In this document: positions 42,322 through 50,792 of the stretch, piece by piece | How the letters are laid out: each line of letters opens with the position of its first letter | Position numbering within the stretch: position 1 is the first letter of the stretch | Assembly (NCBI RefSeq): GCF_000494755.1 | Contig: NC_022657.1 | Location: 6,850,001 to 6,914,000 of the forward strand | DNA: 64,000 bases | Source: Amorphoplanes friuliensis DSM 7358 | GTDB taxonomy: Bacteria > Actinomycetota > Actinomycetes > Mycobacteriales > Micromonosporaceae | Direction: 5' to 3' | Translations under genes and position numbers: made by a program | The notes under the pieces: model-generated | The model's input: only the letters and a program-made list of their open reading frames with translations | Databases searched by the model: none | What the model was told of the DNA's origin: nothing

Positions 42322-44078
42322 GCCGTCACCTCCGAGGAGGCGAGGACGCGGGCATACCGCGGTTCGGTGGCGAGCAGGGACTCGTGGGTGCCGTCGGCGA
42401 CGATGCGGCCGCCCTCGACCAGGACGACCCGGTCGGCCAGGCCGATCGTCGAGAGGCGGTGCGCGACGATCAGGGTGGTCCGGCCGCGCAGCTGCTCGCG
42501 TAACGACCGGTGGATGCGCTGCTCGACCGTTACGTCGATGGCGCTGGTCGCGTCGTCGAGGACCAGCACCGGCGGGTTGACCAGCAGGGCCCGGGCGATG
42601 GCGATCCGCTGCCGCTGGCCGCCCGAGAGGGTGTAGCCGCGCTCGCCGACCACCGTGTCGTAACCCTCGGGCAGGTCCCGGACGAAGTCGTCGGCGCCCG
42701 CGGCGGTCGCGGCGGCGATCACGTCGTCGCGGCTCGCGTCCGGGCGCCCGTACGCGATGTTGTCGTGCAGGGAGAGGGAGAAGAGGAACGGCTCGTCGGG
42801 GACGATGCCGACCTGGTCCCGGAGCCCGGCCAGCCGCAACGTGCGGACGTCGTGCCCGTCGATGACCACCCGCCCGCCGGTCACGTCGTAGTAGCGGGCG
42901 AGCAGCCGCCCGAGGGTCGACTTGCCGGAGCCGGTCGCGCCGACCACGGCGACCGTCTCGCCCGGCCTGACGTGCAGGTCCAGGCCGTCGAGGGCCGGGG
43001 TGCCGTTCGGGTACGCGAACCGCACGCCCTCGAACCGGACGTCGCCCCGCAGCACGGCGTCGACCGGGGCGGCCGGGTCGACGACGTCGCTGGGCGTGTC
43101 GAGGATCTCGTAGATGCGCCGGGCCGACGCCGAAGCCCGCTGACCCATCATGATCATCATGCCGAGCATCCGGAACGGCGGCTGGAGCATCAGCACGTAG
43201 GAGTTGAAGGCGACGATCGTGCCGACCGTGGTGCTGCCGTCGATGACCATCAGACCGCCGACCAGCAGCACCAGCGCCAGCCCGAGGCGGGGCAGGTTGT
43301 CGAGCACCGGGTTCCAGCGGCTGCGGATCCGGGCGTCCTGGAGGTACGCCCACCGGATGCTGTCGGCGGCCTCGGCGAGCATGCGCAGCTGCCGCCCCTC
43401 GGCCGCGAACGCCTTGACGATGCGGACACCCTGGATGTTCTCGTCGACGACGGTGGCGAGGCGGGCCAGCCGGGCCTGGATCAGCCACGACACCGGGAAG
43501 ATGGCCTTGCGCATGCCGACACCGAGGAACCCGATGACCGGCATCGTCGCCATCGCCACGATCGCCAGCGGCACGTTGATCGAGAGCATCAGCCCGAACG
43601 CGACCACCGCGATCAGGCACTGGACCAGGATCGACGGGCCGAACGACAGGTACATCTGGACGGCGCGGATGTCGGAGCTGGACCGGGACATCAGCTCGCC
43701 GGACTGGACGCGGTCGAAGAAGCCGAACGGCATCCGGGCCAGGTGGGCGTACACGATGTTGCGCAGGTCGTACTCGAGTTCGTACGCGGTGCGCAGCAGG
43801 TAGAGCCGGGCCAGGAAGTTGATCACGCCTTGGAGCAGGGCGAGGCCGACGATCCACCAGACGTAGACGGGCAGGTCGGCGGCGCGGTCGACGATGGCCT
43901 TGTCGATGCCGATGCGGACCAGGTTGGGGATCTGCACCTGCACGACCAGGCCGGCGAAGCTCAGCACCAGCGAGGTGATCAGCAGGCCGCGGTGGGCCTT
44001 GACGATCGGCAGCGCACGGCGCAGCCAGGTCTTGCGAACGTCGGGATCGATGGTGGCCCTGGGCGCGCGGCGGCTCAC
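42318..44078 (-). CDS. ABC exporter half-transporter (subunit 1, degenerate ATPase site)
   Basis: The protein is 586 residues: six membrane helices in about 30-310, then the ATPase with Walker A GATGSGKST and canonical signature LSGGQRQRIAIARAL. Walker B reads VLVLDDATSAID, with Asp replacing the catalytic Glu, and the Q-loop reads IVPDEPFLF with Asp for Gln. Such a subunit cannot form a normal hydrolytic site by itself. The GTG has no ribosome site of its own; it overlaps the stop of a 16-codon leader ORF that does. A palindromic site lies further upstream. Confidence 0.93.
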   Translation of the reverse strand: MSRRAPRATIDPDVRKTWLRRALPIVKAHRGLLITSLVLSFAGLVVQVQIPNLVRIGIDKAIVDRAADLPVYVWWIVGLALLQGVINFLARLYLLRTAYELEYDLRNIVYAHLARMPFGFFDRVQSGELMSRSSSDIRAVQMYLSFGPSILVQCLIAVVAFGLMLSINVPLAIVAMATMPVIGFLGVGMRKAIFPVSWLIQARLARLATVVDENIQGVRIVKAFAAEGRQLRMLAEAADSIRWAYLQDARIRSRWNPVLDNLPRLGLALVLLVGGLMVIDGSTTVGTIVAFNSYVLMLQPPFRMLGMMIMMGQRASASARRIYEILDTPSDVVDPAAPVDAVLRGDVRFEGVRFAYPNGTPALDGLDLHVRPGETVAVVGATGSGKSTLGRLLARYYDVTGGRVVIDGHDVRTLRLAGLRDQVGIVPDEPFLFSLSLHDNIAYGRPDASRDDVIAAATAAGADDFVRDLPEGYDTVVGERGYTLSGGQRQRIAIARALLVNPPVLVLDDATSAIDVTVEQRIHRSLREQLRGRTTLIVAHRLSTIGLADRVVLVEGGRIVADGTHESLLATEPRYARVLASSEVTA

Positions 44079-44125
44079 CGTCGAGCCGGTGCGAGCAGTC
44101 GAGCCGGTGCGGGGGAATCGGGCAC
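44075..44125 (-). CDS. Leader ORF of 16 codons coupled to the ABC exporter operon
   Basis: The peptide is MPDSPAPARLLAPARR. Its GTG start sits seven bases after a perfect AGGAGG (within AGGAGGAGG), the best ribosome site in this region, and its TGA overlaps the exporter GTG as GTGA. The exporter start itself lacks any ribosome site. Translation of the short ORF therefore probably loads ribosomes onto the exporter message. The coding DNA contains an imperfect repeat (GCACCGGCTCGAC twice, 18 bases apart). It could be only a coupling device; no database support is possible here. Confidence 0.5.
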   Translation of the reverse strand: MPDSPAPARLLAPARR

Positions 44126-44144
44126 GACGCCTCCTCCTGGGTAC

Positions 44145-44157
44145 TTAGCCAGGCTAA
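44145..44157 (-). promoter_or_regulatory. Perfect palindrome TTAGCC-A-GGCTAA before the ABC exporter
   Basis: A 13-base perfect inverted repeat lies 20 bases upstream of the leader ORF and directly after TATCGT, a possible -10 reading toward the exporter. TTAG...CTAA resembles actinobacterial iron boxes (TTAGGTTAGGCTAACCTAA-type) in its half-sites, but it is shorter and the spacing differs. It is an operator candidate. Confidence 0.45.
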
Positions 44158-44165
44158 CGATACCC

Positions 44166-45629
44166 CTAGCCTACGCCCGCCGCCTTGGGCTCGATCGCCG
44201 GGCAGCTCGCCCCGGTCGCGGCCGGCTTGAGCGTCAGCAGGTACCGGTCGACGACCGCGTTGATGCAGTCGCTGCGCCCGTAGACCGTGTGGCCCCAGCC
44301 CTCGTAGGTCAGCAGCGAGGCCTTCGGCCCGAGCTGGGCGGCGACGTTACGGGCCCAGACGTGCGGCGTGGCTGGGTCGTACCGGGCGTTGACCAGCAGG
44401 ACCGGGCCGGTCCGCGCGGTCGGGAGCCGCACCTGCGGGTTGCTCGTGCCGCGGGTCCAGCCCAGGCAGCCGTTGACCGAGGAGAGCGCGAGCGGCGAGA
44501 AGCCCATCTGCGGGGCGCGGCCAGCGGCCCGCGCCATCCGGGAGCGCAGATCCGCGTACCCGGTGACGGGCACCACCCAGTCGTCGCAGAACGCGGCCGG
44601 GAAGATGTGCTCGCTGACGTCGACGACGGCACGGGCGCGTTTGCCGGCGACCCCGGCGACCGCTTCCTTGATGAAGATTCCCAGCGAGTGCCACTGCGGG
44701 TCGTAGAAGGAGCCGAACGCGACGTTGGTCAGCTCGTAGACGCTGAGTTTGTACGTCGGCGAGTACGGGTCCTTCAGCGTGCCGCGGCGGGCCGAGGCGA
44801 GCAGGCCGTCCCAGAGTTTGCGCACGTCGCGGCCGTGGACCGCGCATTCGGTGCTGCGGTCGCACCACCGGACGAACTGGTCGAACGAGCCCTGGACGGC
44901 GAGGGCCTCGGCGCTGAGGAAACCGTCGATGTCGCGGCTGTGGTCCATCACGCTGTCCAGGACCAGCGCGCGGATCCGCTGCGGGTAGCGGGCGGCGTAC
45001 TGCTCACCCAGCAGGGTCCCGTACGACGCGCCGTAGAAGCTGATCTTGTCCTCGCCGAGCGCGGCCCGCAGCGCCTCGGTGTCCCGCACGATGCTGAGCG
45101 TGTCGACGTGCCCGAAGAGCGGGCCGGTCTGCTCGGCGCAGTCGTCCGCCAGCCGCCGGTTGTACGCGACCGCCGTCGTGTACTGCGCGGCGGTGTCGAT
45201 CGTGATCGGCGGCGCCGCCGTCAGCAGCGTGGTCGTGCAGACGATCGGGTTGCTGCGGGAGACACCGCGCGGGTCGAAGCCGACGATGTCGAAACGTTTG
45301 CGCAGCTCAGGGCTGAAGTACGAGGTGCTGTCGAGGGTGAAGTCGACCCCCGAGCCGCCGGGACCACCCGGGTTGACCAGCAGTGTGCCGATGCGGTTCT
45401 TCGGATCGGCGGCCGGCCGGCGGGCCACCGCCACCTGGATCGACGGACCGTACGGGGCAGCCCAGTCGACCGGGACCTTCAGCGAGGCGCACTGCACGGT
45501 CGCATCCTCGGCGCAGGGTTTCCAGACGGGTGCCGCTCCCCGCGCCGCGCGGGCGGGGGCCGCGACCGAGGCCACCGCTGCCAGGACAGTAAGGAACGCG
45601 GCCAGGATCGGCCGTGTCGTTGCTCGCAC
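44166..45629 (-). CDS. Secreted alpha/beta-hydrolase of the tripeptidyl aminopeptidase (TAP) family
   Basis: The protein is 487 residues with a signal peptide ending near APARA (residue 28). NPGGPGGSG near 87-95 supplies the oxyanion region. The triad is Ser202 in YGASYGTLLG, Asp in NARYDPATPH and His in GWGHTVYG; the C-terminal TAP-like segment is present. Streptomyces relatives trim tripeptides from secreted proteins or hydrolyse esters. It begins about 100 bases after the carboxypeptidase gene stop, with a hairpin between, so it is likely separately transcribed. Confidence 0.9.
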   Translation of the reverse strand: MRATTRPILAAFLTVLAAVASVAAPARAARGAAPVWKPCAEDATVQCASLKVPVDWAAPYGPSIQVAVARRPAADPKNRIGTLLVNPGGPGGSGVDFTLDSTSYFSPELRKRFDIVGFDPRGVSRSNPIVCTTTLLTAAPPITIDTAAQYTTAVAYNRRLADDCAEQTGPLFGHVDTLSIVRDTEALRAALGEDKISFYGASYGTLLGEQYAARYPQRIRALVLDSVMDHSRDIDGFLSAEALAVQGSFDQFVRWCDRSTECAVHGRDVRKLWDGLLASARRGTLKDPYSPTYKLSVYELTNVAFGSFYDPQWHSLGIFIKEAVAGVAGKRARAVVDVSEHIFPAAFCDDWVVPVTGYADLRSRMARAAGRAPQMGFSPLALSSVNGCLGWTRGTSNPQVRLPTARTGPVLLVNARYDPATPHVWARNVAAQLGPKASLLTYEGWGHTVYGRSDCINAVVDRYLLTLKPAATGASCPAIEPKAAGVG

Positions 45630-45657
45630 CGGTTGTCTCTCCGCCCTGCACGGCAGG

Positions 45658-45697
45658 CGCGCCGCGCGCCTCCTGTCTAGAGCAAGCGCGCGGCGCG
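45658..45697 (-). terminator. 12-bp all-GC inverted repeat, terminator-like
   Basis: CGCGCCGCGCGC and GCGCGCGGCGCG are perfect complements around a 16-base loop. The element lies 35 bases past the carboxypeptidase stop and ahead of the TAP-family gene. There is no T-run, which is common for actinobacterial terminators. Confidence 0.5.
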
Positions 45698-45731
45698 GTC
45701 TGCGGTTGAGCGGAAATCCAGCCGAAAGGGG

Positions 45732-48700
45732 TTACACCTTCAGGTGACGCAGGGCCCGGCGGACCAGGTCGTTGCGTTCCGCCACGGTCAGGCCCTCGAG
45801 GCCGAAGCCCAGGTAGACGCTGTCCGCGGTGGTCGTACCCGCGCCGGAGTCGAACGCGAGCTGACTCCGCGACCAGTCCGAGCTGTTCACACCCGAGCCC
45901 GGCGGCGGGCCGGCGACGGTCCAGCCGCCGAGGTCCGTCTCGAACGAGGTCTGCTGCGCCACGGCGCCGCCGATCTCCACGCGCACGTCGTCCAGGAAGA
46001 CGCCCAGGCCCTGGGTGCCCCAGTCGGACATGTACGAGATCGAGAGCTCGACCTGCTTGCCCGCGTACGCGGACAGGTCGGCGTCGAACTGCTTCCAGCC
46101 GTTGCTCGAGCCGGTCGCGGCGTTCCAGGTGCCGGTGGTGCCGGTCGGGCTGCACTCCGCGCCCTGGTAGTGGGTGAGGAACGGGTGGATGGTCTCGATG
46201 CCGGACTGGCAGCTGTCACCGGTCTCGGTCGTGGTCAGCCCACCCGCGTCGGGCAGTGTCGTCCAGTTGTCGGTGCCGACCTCGTGGGCCTCGACGAACA
46301 TGAAGTCCCAGCCGGCCTCGGTGTCGAACGACGTCTGGAACTTCAGGCGTGCGGCCGTCGCGGCGCTCAGGTCGACCGTCTTGGTGAGCCGCTTGTAGGA
46401 GACGTCGGCCTGACCGCTCCACAGGTACCAGTCACCGTCGTACGGGTCGTACGGCGAGGCGCCGGAGGTCTGCCAGTCGAGGGGTGCCTCGCTGCTGAAC
46501 TGCGGGAACTCCGCCTTCGGCAGGAAGCTCGACGTGGACAGGAACGCCGCGGTGTGGTCACCGGCCGGCGTGCCCTTGTACCCCGTGAAGGCGCCCGAGG
46601 TGCCGACCACCGGGTTCGGGACACCGTCCGCGTTGGTGCCGCCGTCGTCGACGTACGAGTACGCCCCCAGCCAGTACTGCTGGAAGTCGTTCGCGATCGG
46701 CAGACAGGTCGGGTCGGCGGCGTCGGTGCACTCCCCCGGCCCCTCCGGCTTGTAGACGTAGGCACCGTTGGCGCCCTGGGCGAAGCCGGCGTACTTGCCG
46801 CTGAGCAGCAGCTTGCCGCCCTCGTTCAGGTAGTCACGGACGGACAGCTCGGTCTCGAGCGCCGACCGGGCCACCGTGCCGCCCGGCTGACCGGACGCGC
46901 GCGGGATGATGTCGTCGCCGGTCTCCCAGACGACGGCCTTGTAGTGCGAGAGCACACCCAGCGGGTGCGGTGCCTTGCGGCCGTTGAGGTCCATGTCGTA
47001 GACGTCGGCGCGCTTGCCGGCGGCCTTGAGCGCCGCCACGTGCTCGTCGGCGTACCGGGCGCTGGTCGCGCCGTCGGTGTTCGCCGGGGAGACACCGGTG
47101 ACGTCCTCGGCGGCGAGCACCAGCACGTCACCACCGATCTTGTCGGCGACCGTGTAGGTGAAGGGTGCCGACTTCACGGTCTGGCGGCCCTTGCGGGCGG
47201 TGAACCAGACCTGCACCTTGTCCTTGGCGCGCGCCTTGGGCACGACACCCCGGCGTTCGGCGAAGTACTTGTCGATGCCGTCGCCGTAACGCTCGCCGCC
47301 CTTCCACTCACGGGTGCCCTCGGTGCGCTCACGGCCACCGTTGACCTTGTAGTGCAGGGTGACGTCGCGCAGGCTGCGGCGTGCGCTGACGGCCACCTGC
47401 TGACGCGAGCCGTACGAGGTGTCGAACGCGTCGACGGTGAGGTCCGCGGTGCTGCGGCCGACGACCGAGACGGGGTTGTCCGGGGTCTGCGCCGACTTGG
47501 CCACCGACAACGCGAACGGCAGGTTCTTGACGAACTCGTCCTGGATCAGCTTCTCGTCGTCCGGGAAGTTGAAGCCGCTCTGGCAGTCGGCGGCGTTCCA
47601 CTGGTCGTCCGGGTACAGGTTCGAGATGGTCTCGCAGGTGCTCATCTCGGGGGTGAAGCCGATCGCGCCGGTCCGCACCTGGGCGTGGAAGTCCGTGTCG
47701 CCGTTGGTGGTGTAGAGCTCGGCGGAGATGTCCGGGTCGTAACCCGCGATCGCCGGGTGGGCGTCGTCGCCGGCCATGGCGATGGCGATCTGGTCGTCCG
47801 GGCTCGGCGTGCTGACCTGCCAGCCGATGCCGTAGAGCAGCAGCTCGGCGGCCGAGTGGTAGTTGACCAGGAACTCGGCCTGGACCTTCTTGAAGAACCC
47901 GTCGAGCGCCTTGGTCTCCGGCTCGGAGCCCGGGGACGGGCCCCGGTAGGTCTCGCTGGCCGGGTCGGGCGACGAACCCTCGTTGTCGTAACCCCACTTC
48001 TCCGCGAAGTTGCGGTTGAGGTCGACGCCGTCGCCCGGGGTGATCTGGCCGTCGCCGTTGTTGTCACGCAGGTTCTTGCGCCACAGGCGGTTGCCCTCGG
48101 TGAAGGTGAAGTCGTAGCCGTCCGGGTTGACCACCGGCAGGAAGTACAGCTCGGTGGTGTCGACCAGCCGGGTCAGCGCCGCGTCCTTGCCGTAGTTGTC
48201 GAGCACGTAGTGCAGCAGGCGGCGGTTCATCTCCGGGGTGATCCACTCGCGGGCGTGCTGGCCGCCGAGGTAGATCGCGGCGGGGCGCCGGCCGTCGGGC
48301 ACGATCCGCGCGTCGCGCGTGACCTTCACACCCTGGATCGGTACGCCCTTGCGCGTCTTGCCGATCGTGATGAGCTTGGCCAGGCGCGGGTTGCGGGCGG
48401 CCGTGGCGGCGAGCTCGTCACGGATGCCGCCCGGGGTGTTGTACTGCCGGAAGACGGTCGGCGCGGCGGCGGCCTGCTTGCGCATGGCCGACGAGGTGCG
48501 CTTCTCGGTCAGCGGCACACCGGCGGCGATCAGCCGGTCGGCCTGGTGCTTGCCGAGGATGGTCTCGACGGCGACCTTGCCACCGGCGGCAGCGGTCACC
48601 GCACTTTCGTCATGGTCGATGCCGACCGCACGCAGGCGTTCGAGCTGAGGTGAGTCGAGGGTGCCGACGTACACCGCGAGGGTGTCCTCGGGTGGTGCGG

Positions 48701-48788
48701 CGGCGGCCGGCGCGATCCCGGACAGGACCGTTGCGGCCGCCGTCACGAGAGATAAAGCGCAGGCGGTAGCCCAGCGGGCTGAGGTCAT
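45732..48788 (-). CDS. Secreted M14 zinc carboxypeptidase, large multidomain
   Basis: The protein is 1018 residues with a signal peptide ending around APAAAA (residue 31). A propeptide-like part leads to the M14 domain with zinc ligands His178 and Glu181 in GGQHAREWITPE, then LPVVNPDGYDFTFTEGN, the third ligand in VNYHSAAELL and the catalytic Glu in GFTPEMSTCE. About 500 further residues follow, with a region similar to those in M6/immune-inhibitor-type peptidases (LSISYMSDWGTQGLGVFLDD). It would release C-terminal residues from extracellular peptides. The ATG has GGAGG eight bases upstream; an ATG 22 codons earlier lacks one. Confidence 0.93.
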   Translation of the reverse strand: MTSARWATACALSLVTAAATVLSGIAPAAAAPPEDTLAVYVGTLDSPQLERLRAVGIDHDESAVTAAAGGKVAVETILGKHQADRLIAAGVPLTEKRTSSAMRKQAAAAPTVFRQYNTPGGIRDELAATAARNPRLAKLITIGKTRKGVPIQGVKVTRDARIVPDGRRPAAIYLGGQHAREWITPEMNRRLLHYVLDNYGKDAALTRLVDTTELYFLPVVNPDGYDFTFTEGNRLWRKNLRDNNGDGQITPGDGVDLNRNFAEKWGYDNEGSSPDPASETYRGPSPGSEPETKALDGFFKKVQAEFLVNYHSAAELLLYGIGWQVSTPSPDDQIAIAMAGDDAHPAIAGYDPDISAELYTTNGDTDFHAQVRTGAIGFTPEMSTCETISNLYPDDQWNAADCQSGFNFPDDEKLIQDEFVKNLPFALSVAKSAQTPDNPVSVVGRSTADLTVDAFDTSYGSRQQVAVSARRSLRDVTLHYKVNGGRERTEGTREWKGGERYGDGIDKYFAERRGVVPKARAKDKVQVWFTARKGRQTVKSAPFTYTVADKIGGDVLVLAAEDVTGVSPANTDGATSARYADEHVAALKAAGKRADVYDMDLNGRKAPHPLGVLSHYKAVVWETGDDIIPRASGQPGGTVARSALETELSVRDYLNEGGKLLLSGKYAGFAQGANGAYVYKPEGPGECTDAADPTCLPIANDFQQYWLGAYSYVDDGGTNADGVPNPVVGTSGAFTGYKGTPAGDHTAAFLSTSSFLPKAEFPQFSSEAPLDWQTSGASPYDPYDGDWYLWSGQADVSYKRLTKTVDLSAATAARLKFQTSFDTEAGWDFMFVEAHEVGTDNWTTLPDAGGLTTTETGDSCQSGIETIHPFLTHYQGAECSPTGTTGTWNAATGSSNGWKQFDADLSAYAGKQVELSISYMSDWGTQGLGVFLDDVRVEIGGAVAQQTSFETDLGGWTVAGPPPGSGVNSSDWSRSQLAFDSGAGTTTADSVYLGFGLEGLTVAERNDLVRRALRHLKV

Positions 48789-48941
48789 GGTGTGAGCCTC
48801 CAGGGAATTCAAGGTCGTGTGTGGACCCTTCCCGCGGGCCCGAGAGGCTGTCAAGCATGCAAATGACTGGATCGGTGAAGATCTGATAACGGTCCGTACC
48901 TGTTCAGGTTTCTCCCAGGACTGCGAGGCACGGTGGGACTC

Positions 48942-50072
48942 ATGTCAACCGCCACCAGGACAAAAACTCGCTGGGGAACAGCCATCATCGCTGCGAGCGC
49001 CGCATTTCTGGCCGCGTGTTCCAGTGACGAGGCGGCCGCTCCCGCCGCACCGGTGACCACCTCGGCCGCGCCGGCCCCATCGGTCTCGGCAGCCCCGTCG
49101 GCGACCGGCGGGACGCCGGATCTGGGTGCGCCCGAGACGGTCGCCACCGGGCTGGAGGCGCCCTGGGGGCTCGCCTTCCTGCCCGACGGCAGCGCGCTGG
49201 TGGCCGAGCGGGACAGCGGCGAGGTGCTCCAGGTGAAGGACGGCCGCAAGAAGAAGGTCTTCGAGGTGCCGGGTGTGTCCGCGGCGGGCGAGGGCGGGCT
49301 GCTCGGGCTCGCGGTGGCAGCGGACTACGCCAGGACCGAATGGGTCTACGCCTACTACACGGCGGAGGACGACAACCGGATCGTGCGCTTCAAGCTCGGT
49401 GGCGGGCGCCCGGAAGTGATCTTCGACGGGATCGGCAAGGCCGGCATCCACAACGGCGGCCGGATCGCCTTCGGCCCGGACAAGATGCTCTACGTGGGGA
49501 CCGGGGACGCGGGTGACGGCACCGCGTCGCAGGATGCCGACGACACCAACGGCAAGATCCTGCGGCTCACGCCGGACGGCAAGCCCGCGCCGGGCAATCC
49601 GGAGGCGGGCTCGCCGGTCTACAGCCTGGGTCACCGCAACGTGCAGGGACTCGCCTGGGCGGAGGACGGAACGATGTACGGCATCGAGTTCGGCCAGAAC
49701 CGGTTCGACGAGGTCAACAAGATCGAGCCGGGCAGGAACTACGGCTGGCCCGAGGTCGAGGGCAAGGGCAAGGGTAAGAACAGCAAGTACGTGGAGCCGA
49801 TCGTCACCTGGACCACCGACGAGGCGTCCCCGTCCGGGGCGGCCATCGCCGGCGACACCCTGTACGTCGCCGCGCTGCGGGGACAGCGGCTGTGGACGGT
49901 ACCGCTCGACGGCGGTGAGCCGAAGGCCGAGTTGTCCGAGCGGTACGGGCGGCTACGAACCGTAGCCGTCGCGCCGGACGGCGCTCTGTGGCTCACCACG
50001 TCGAACACGGACGGCCGTGGCGACGTACAGGATGGCGACGACAAGATCTTGCGCTTCCCCGCTCGCCGCTGA
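48942..50072 (+). CDS. PQQ-type soluble sugar dehydrogenase-like lipoprotein
   Basis: The protein is 376 residues. A lipobox (LAAC) ends the signal peptide at about residue 26, followed by a Ser/Ala/Pro linker. The rest is a six-bladed propeller of the aldose-sugar-dehydrogenase/GSDH family: GLEAPWGLAFLPDG, GEGGLLGLAV, IHNGGRIAFGPDKMLYVGTGD with the catalytic His, YSLGHRNVQGLAW and PGRNYGWP. It would oxidise sugars outside the membrane using PQQ; no PQQ biosynthesis genes are here. A GTG three codons earlier is an alternative start. It is divergent from the carboxypeptidase gene. Confidence 0.9.
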   Translation: MSTATRTKTRWGTAIIAASAAFLAACSSDEAAAPAAPVTTSAAPAPSVSAAPSATGGTPDLGAPETVATGLEAPWGLAFLPDGSALVAERDSGEVLQVKDGRKKKVFEVPGVSAAGEGGLLGLAVAADYARTEWVYAYYTAEDDNRIVRFKLGGGRPEVIFDGIGKAGIHNGGRIAFGPDKMLYVGTGDAGDGTASQDADDTNGKILRLTPDGKPAPGNPEAGSPVYSLGHRNVQGLAWAEDGTMYGIEFGQNRFDEVNKIEPGRNYGWPEVEGKGKGKNSKYVEPIVTWTTDEASPSGAAIAGDTLYVAALRGQRLWTVPLDGGEPKAELSERYGRLRTVAVAPDGALWLTTSNTDGRGDVQDGDDKILRFPARR

Positions 50073-50087
50073 GCCGGGGAAACGCGG

Positions 50088-50345
50088 TCACTGGGTACGG
50101 TTGTTGGGCGGTAGCAGCGGCAAGGCACTGATGACCGCTGCGTACTGGGCGATCTGCCTGCCGTTCGGCACCACGCCGACACTGCGAAGCTGATCCTGGA
50201 TGGCCTGGGCAACCGCATCCTCGGACTGGCCGCGATGCGTCTGCATGACCTTGTTGACCGCGTAGTCGACGCGAATCTGCATCTGCCACCCGGCGGGCCT
50301 TTGTGCGGCGCCGCTGGCGAGGCTTACTGAGGCGAGGGGTTCCAT
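50088..50345 (-). CDS. Small hypothetical protein, 85 residues
   Basis: The ATG opens MEPLASVSLASGAAQRP. The body reads as a small helical protein (YAVNKVMQTHRGQSEDAVAQAIQDQLRSVG) resembling short actinobacterial conserved proteins whose role is unknown. It has no signal peptide or membrane helix. The ribosome site is weak. A strong hairpin separates it from the next minus-strand gene upstream, so it probably has its own promoter. Confidence 0.6.
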   Translation of the reverse strand: MEPLASVSLASGAAQRPAGWQMQIRVDYAVNKVMQTHRGQSEDAVAQAIQDQLRSVGVVPNGRQIAQYAAVISALPLLPPNNRTQ

Positions 50346-50361
50346 GCCTTGAGTATCGGAA

Positions 50362-50399
50362 GCACAGGGTCCCGGCAGGAAGGTTCCGGGACCCTGTGC
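50362..50399 (-). terminator. 14-bp perfect inverted repeat, terminator-like
   Basis: GCACAGGGTCCCGG and CCGGGACCCTGTGC pair perfectly around a 10-base loop. It lies 60 bases past the stop of the small membrane-protein gene of the symporter operon and just ahead of the 85-residue gene. There is no T-tract beyond TT, so it may act as an intrinsic terminator of the actinobacterial kind or as a leader structure. Confidence 0.55.
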
Positions 50400-50459
50400 A
50401 ACCCGCTTGCACCCGAGCAGCACCGGCTTCTCCATCAAACGGCCTGCCCCGGTTGCCAT

Positions 50460-50768
50460 TCAGGTCCCGGGTGAGCCCTCCGGGGTACCGTCGGACTCCT
50501 TCTCCTCCGCCGCGGGCCGGATCTCGGTGGGCCGCAACCAGAGCCAGACCAGGAAGAACGCGCCCAGCGCGAGCATCGCGAGGCCCATCCACAGGTTGAT
50601 CCGGACCCCCTGCGCCTTGTCGATCTCGGCGCTGTTGTCGAAGATGCCGAGCAGCGTGACGATCACGCCGTAGACCACGAACAGGCCTCCGATGACCCGG
50701 CGGACGTCGAACAGGCGGGCCGCCGCGGACACCTTCTTCTGGTCCTCGGCCAATGGCTCCTCAACCAT
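50460..50768 (-). CDS. Small two-helix membrane protein of the symporter operon
   Basis: The protein is 102 residues. The first helix covers about 24-43 (VIGGLFVVYGVIVTLLGIF) and the second about 59-80 (LWMGLAMLALGAFFLVWLWL), with a short loop between and an acidic Glu/Ser/Pro tail. It follows the sodium:solute symporter gene by 24 bases on the same strand, so it is likely an accessory subunit, as small membrane proteins often accompany SSS transporters. It is not recognisably DUF485. No enzymatic motif is visible. Confidence 0.75.
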   Translation of the reverse strand: MVEEPLAEDQKKVSAAARLFDVRRVIGGLFVVYGVIVTLLGIFDNSAEIDKAQGVRINLWMGLAMLALGAFFLVWLWLRPTEIRPAAEEKESDGTPEGSPGT

Positions 50769-50792
50769 GACAACTCCTCTCTTGAGCGCAGG

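Noticed and set aside
42322..43857. In-frame upstream extension of ABC subunit 2
   Set aside because: It lies entirely inside subunit 1 in another frame, is low-complexity, and the ATG at 42321 has GGAGG and ATGA coupling.
45744..48653. 969-codon plus-strand frame opposite the M14 carboxypeptidase
   Set aside because: Antisense shadow with Arg/Val/Leu-rich composition and no family motif; the minus frame has zinc ligands and signal peptide.
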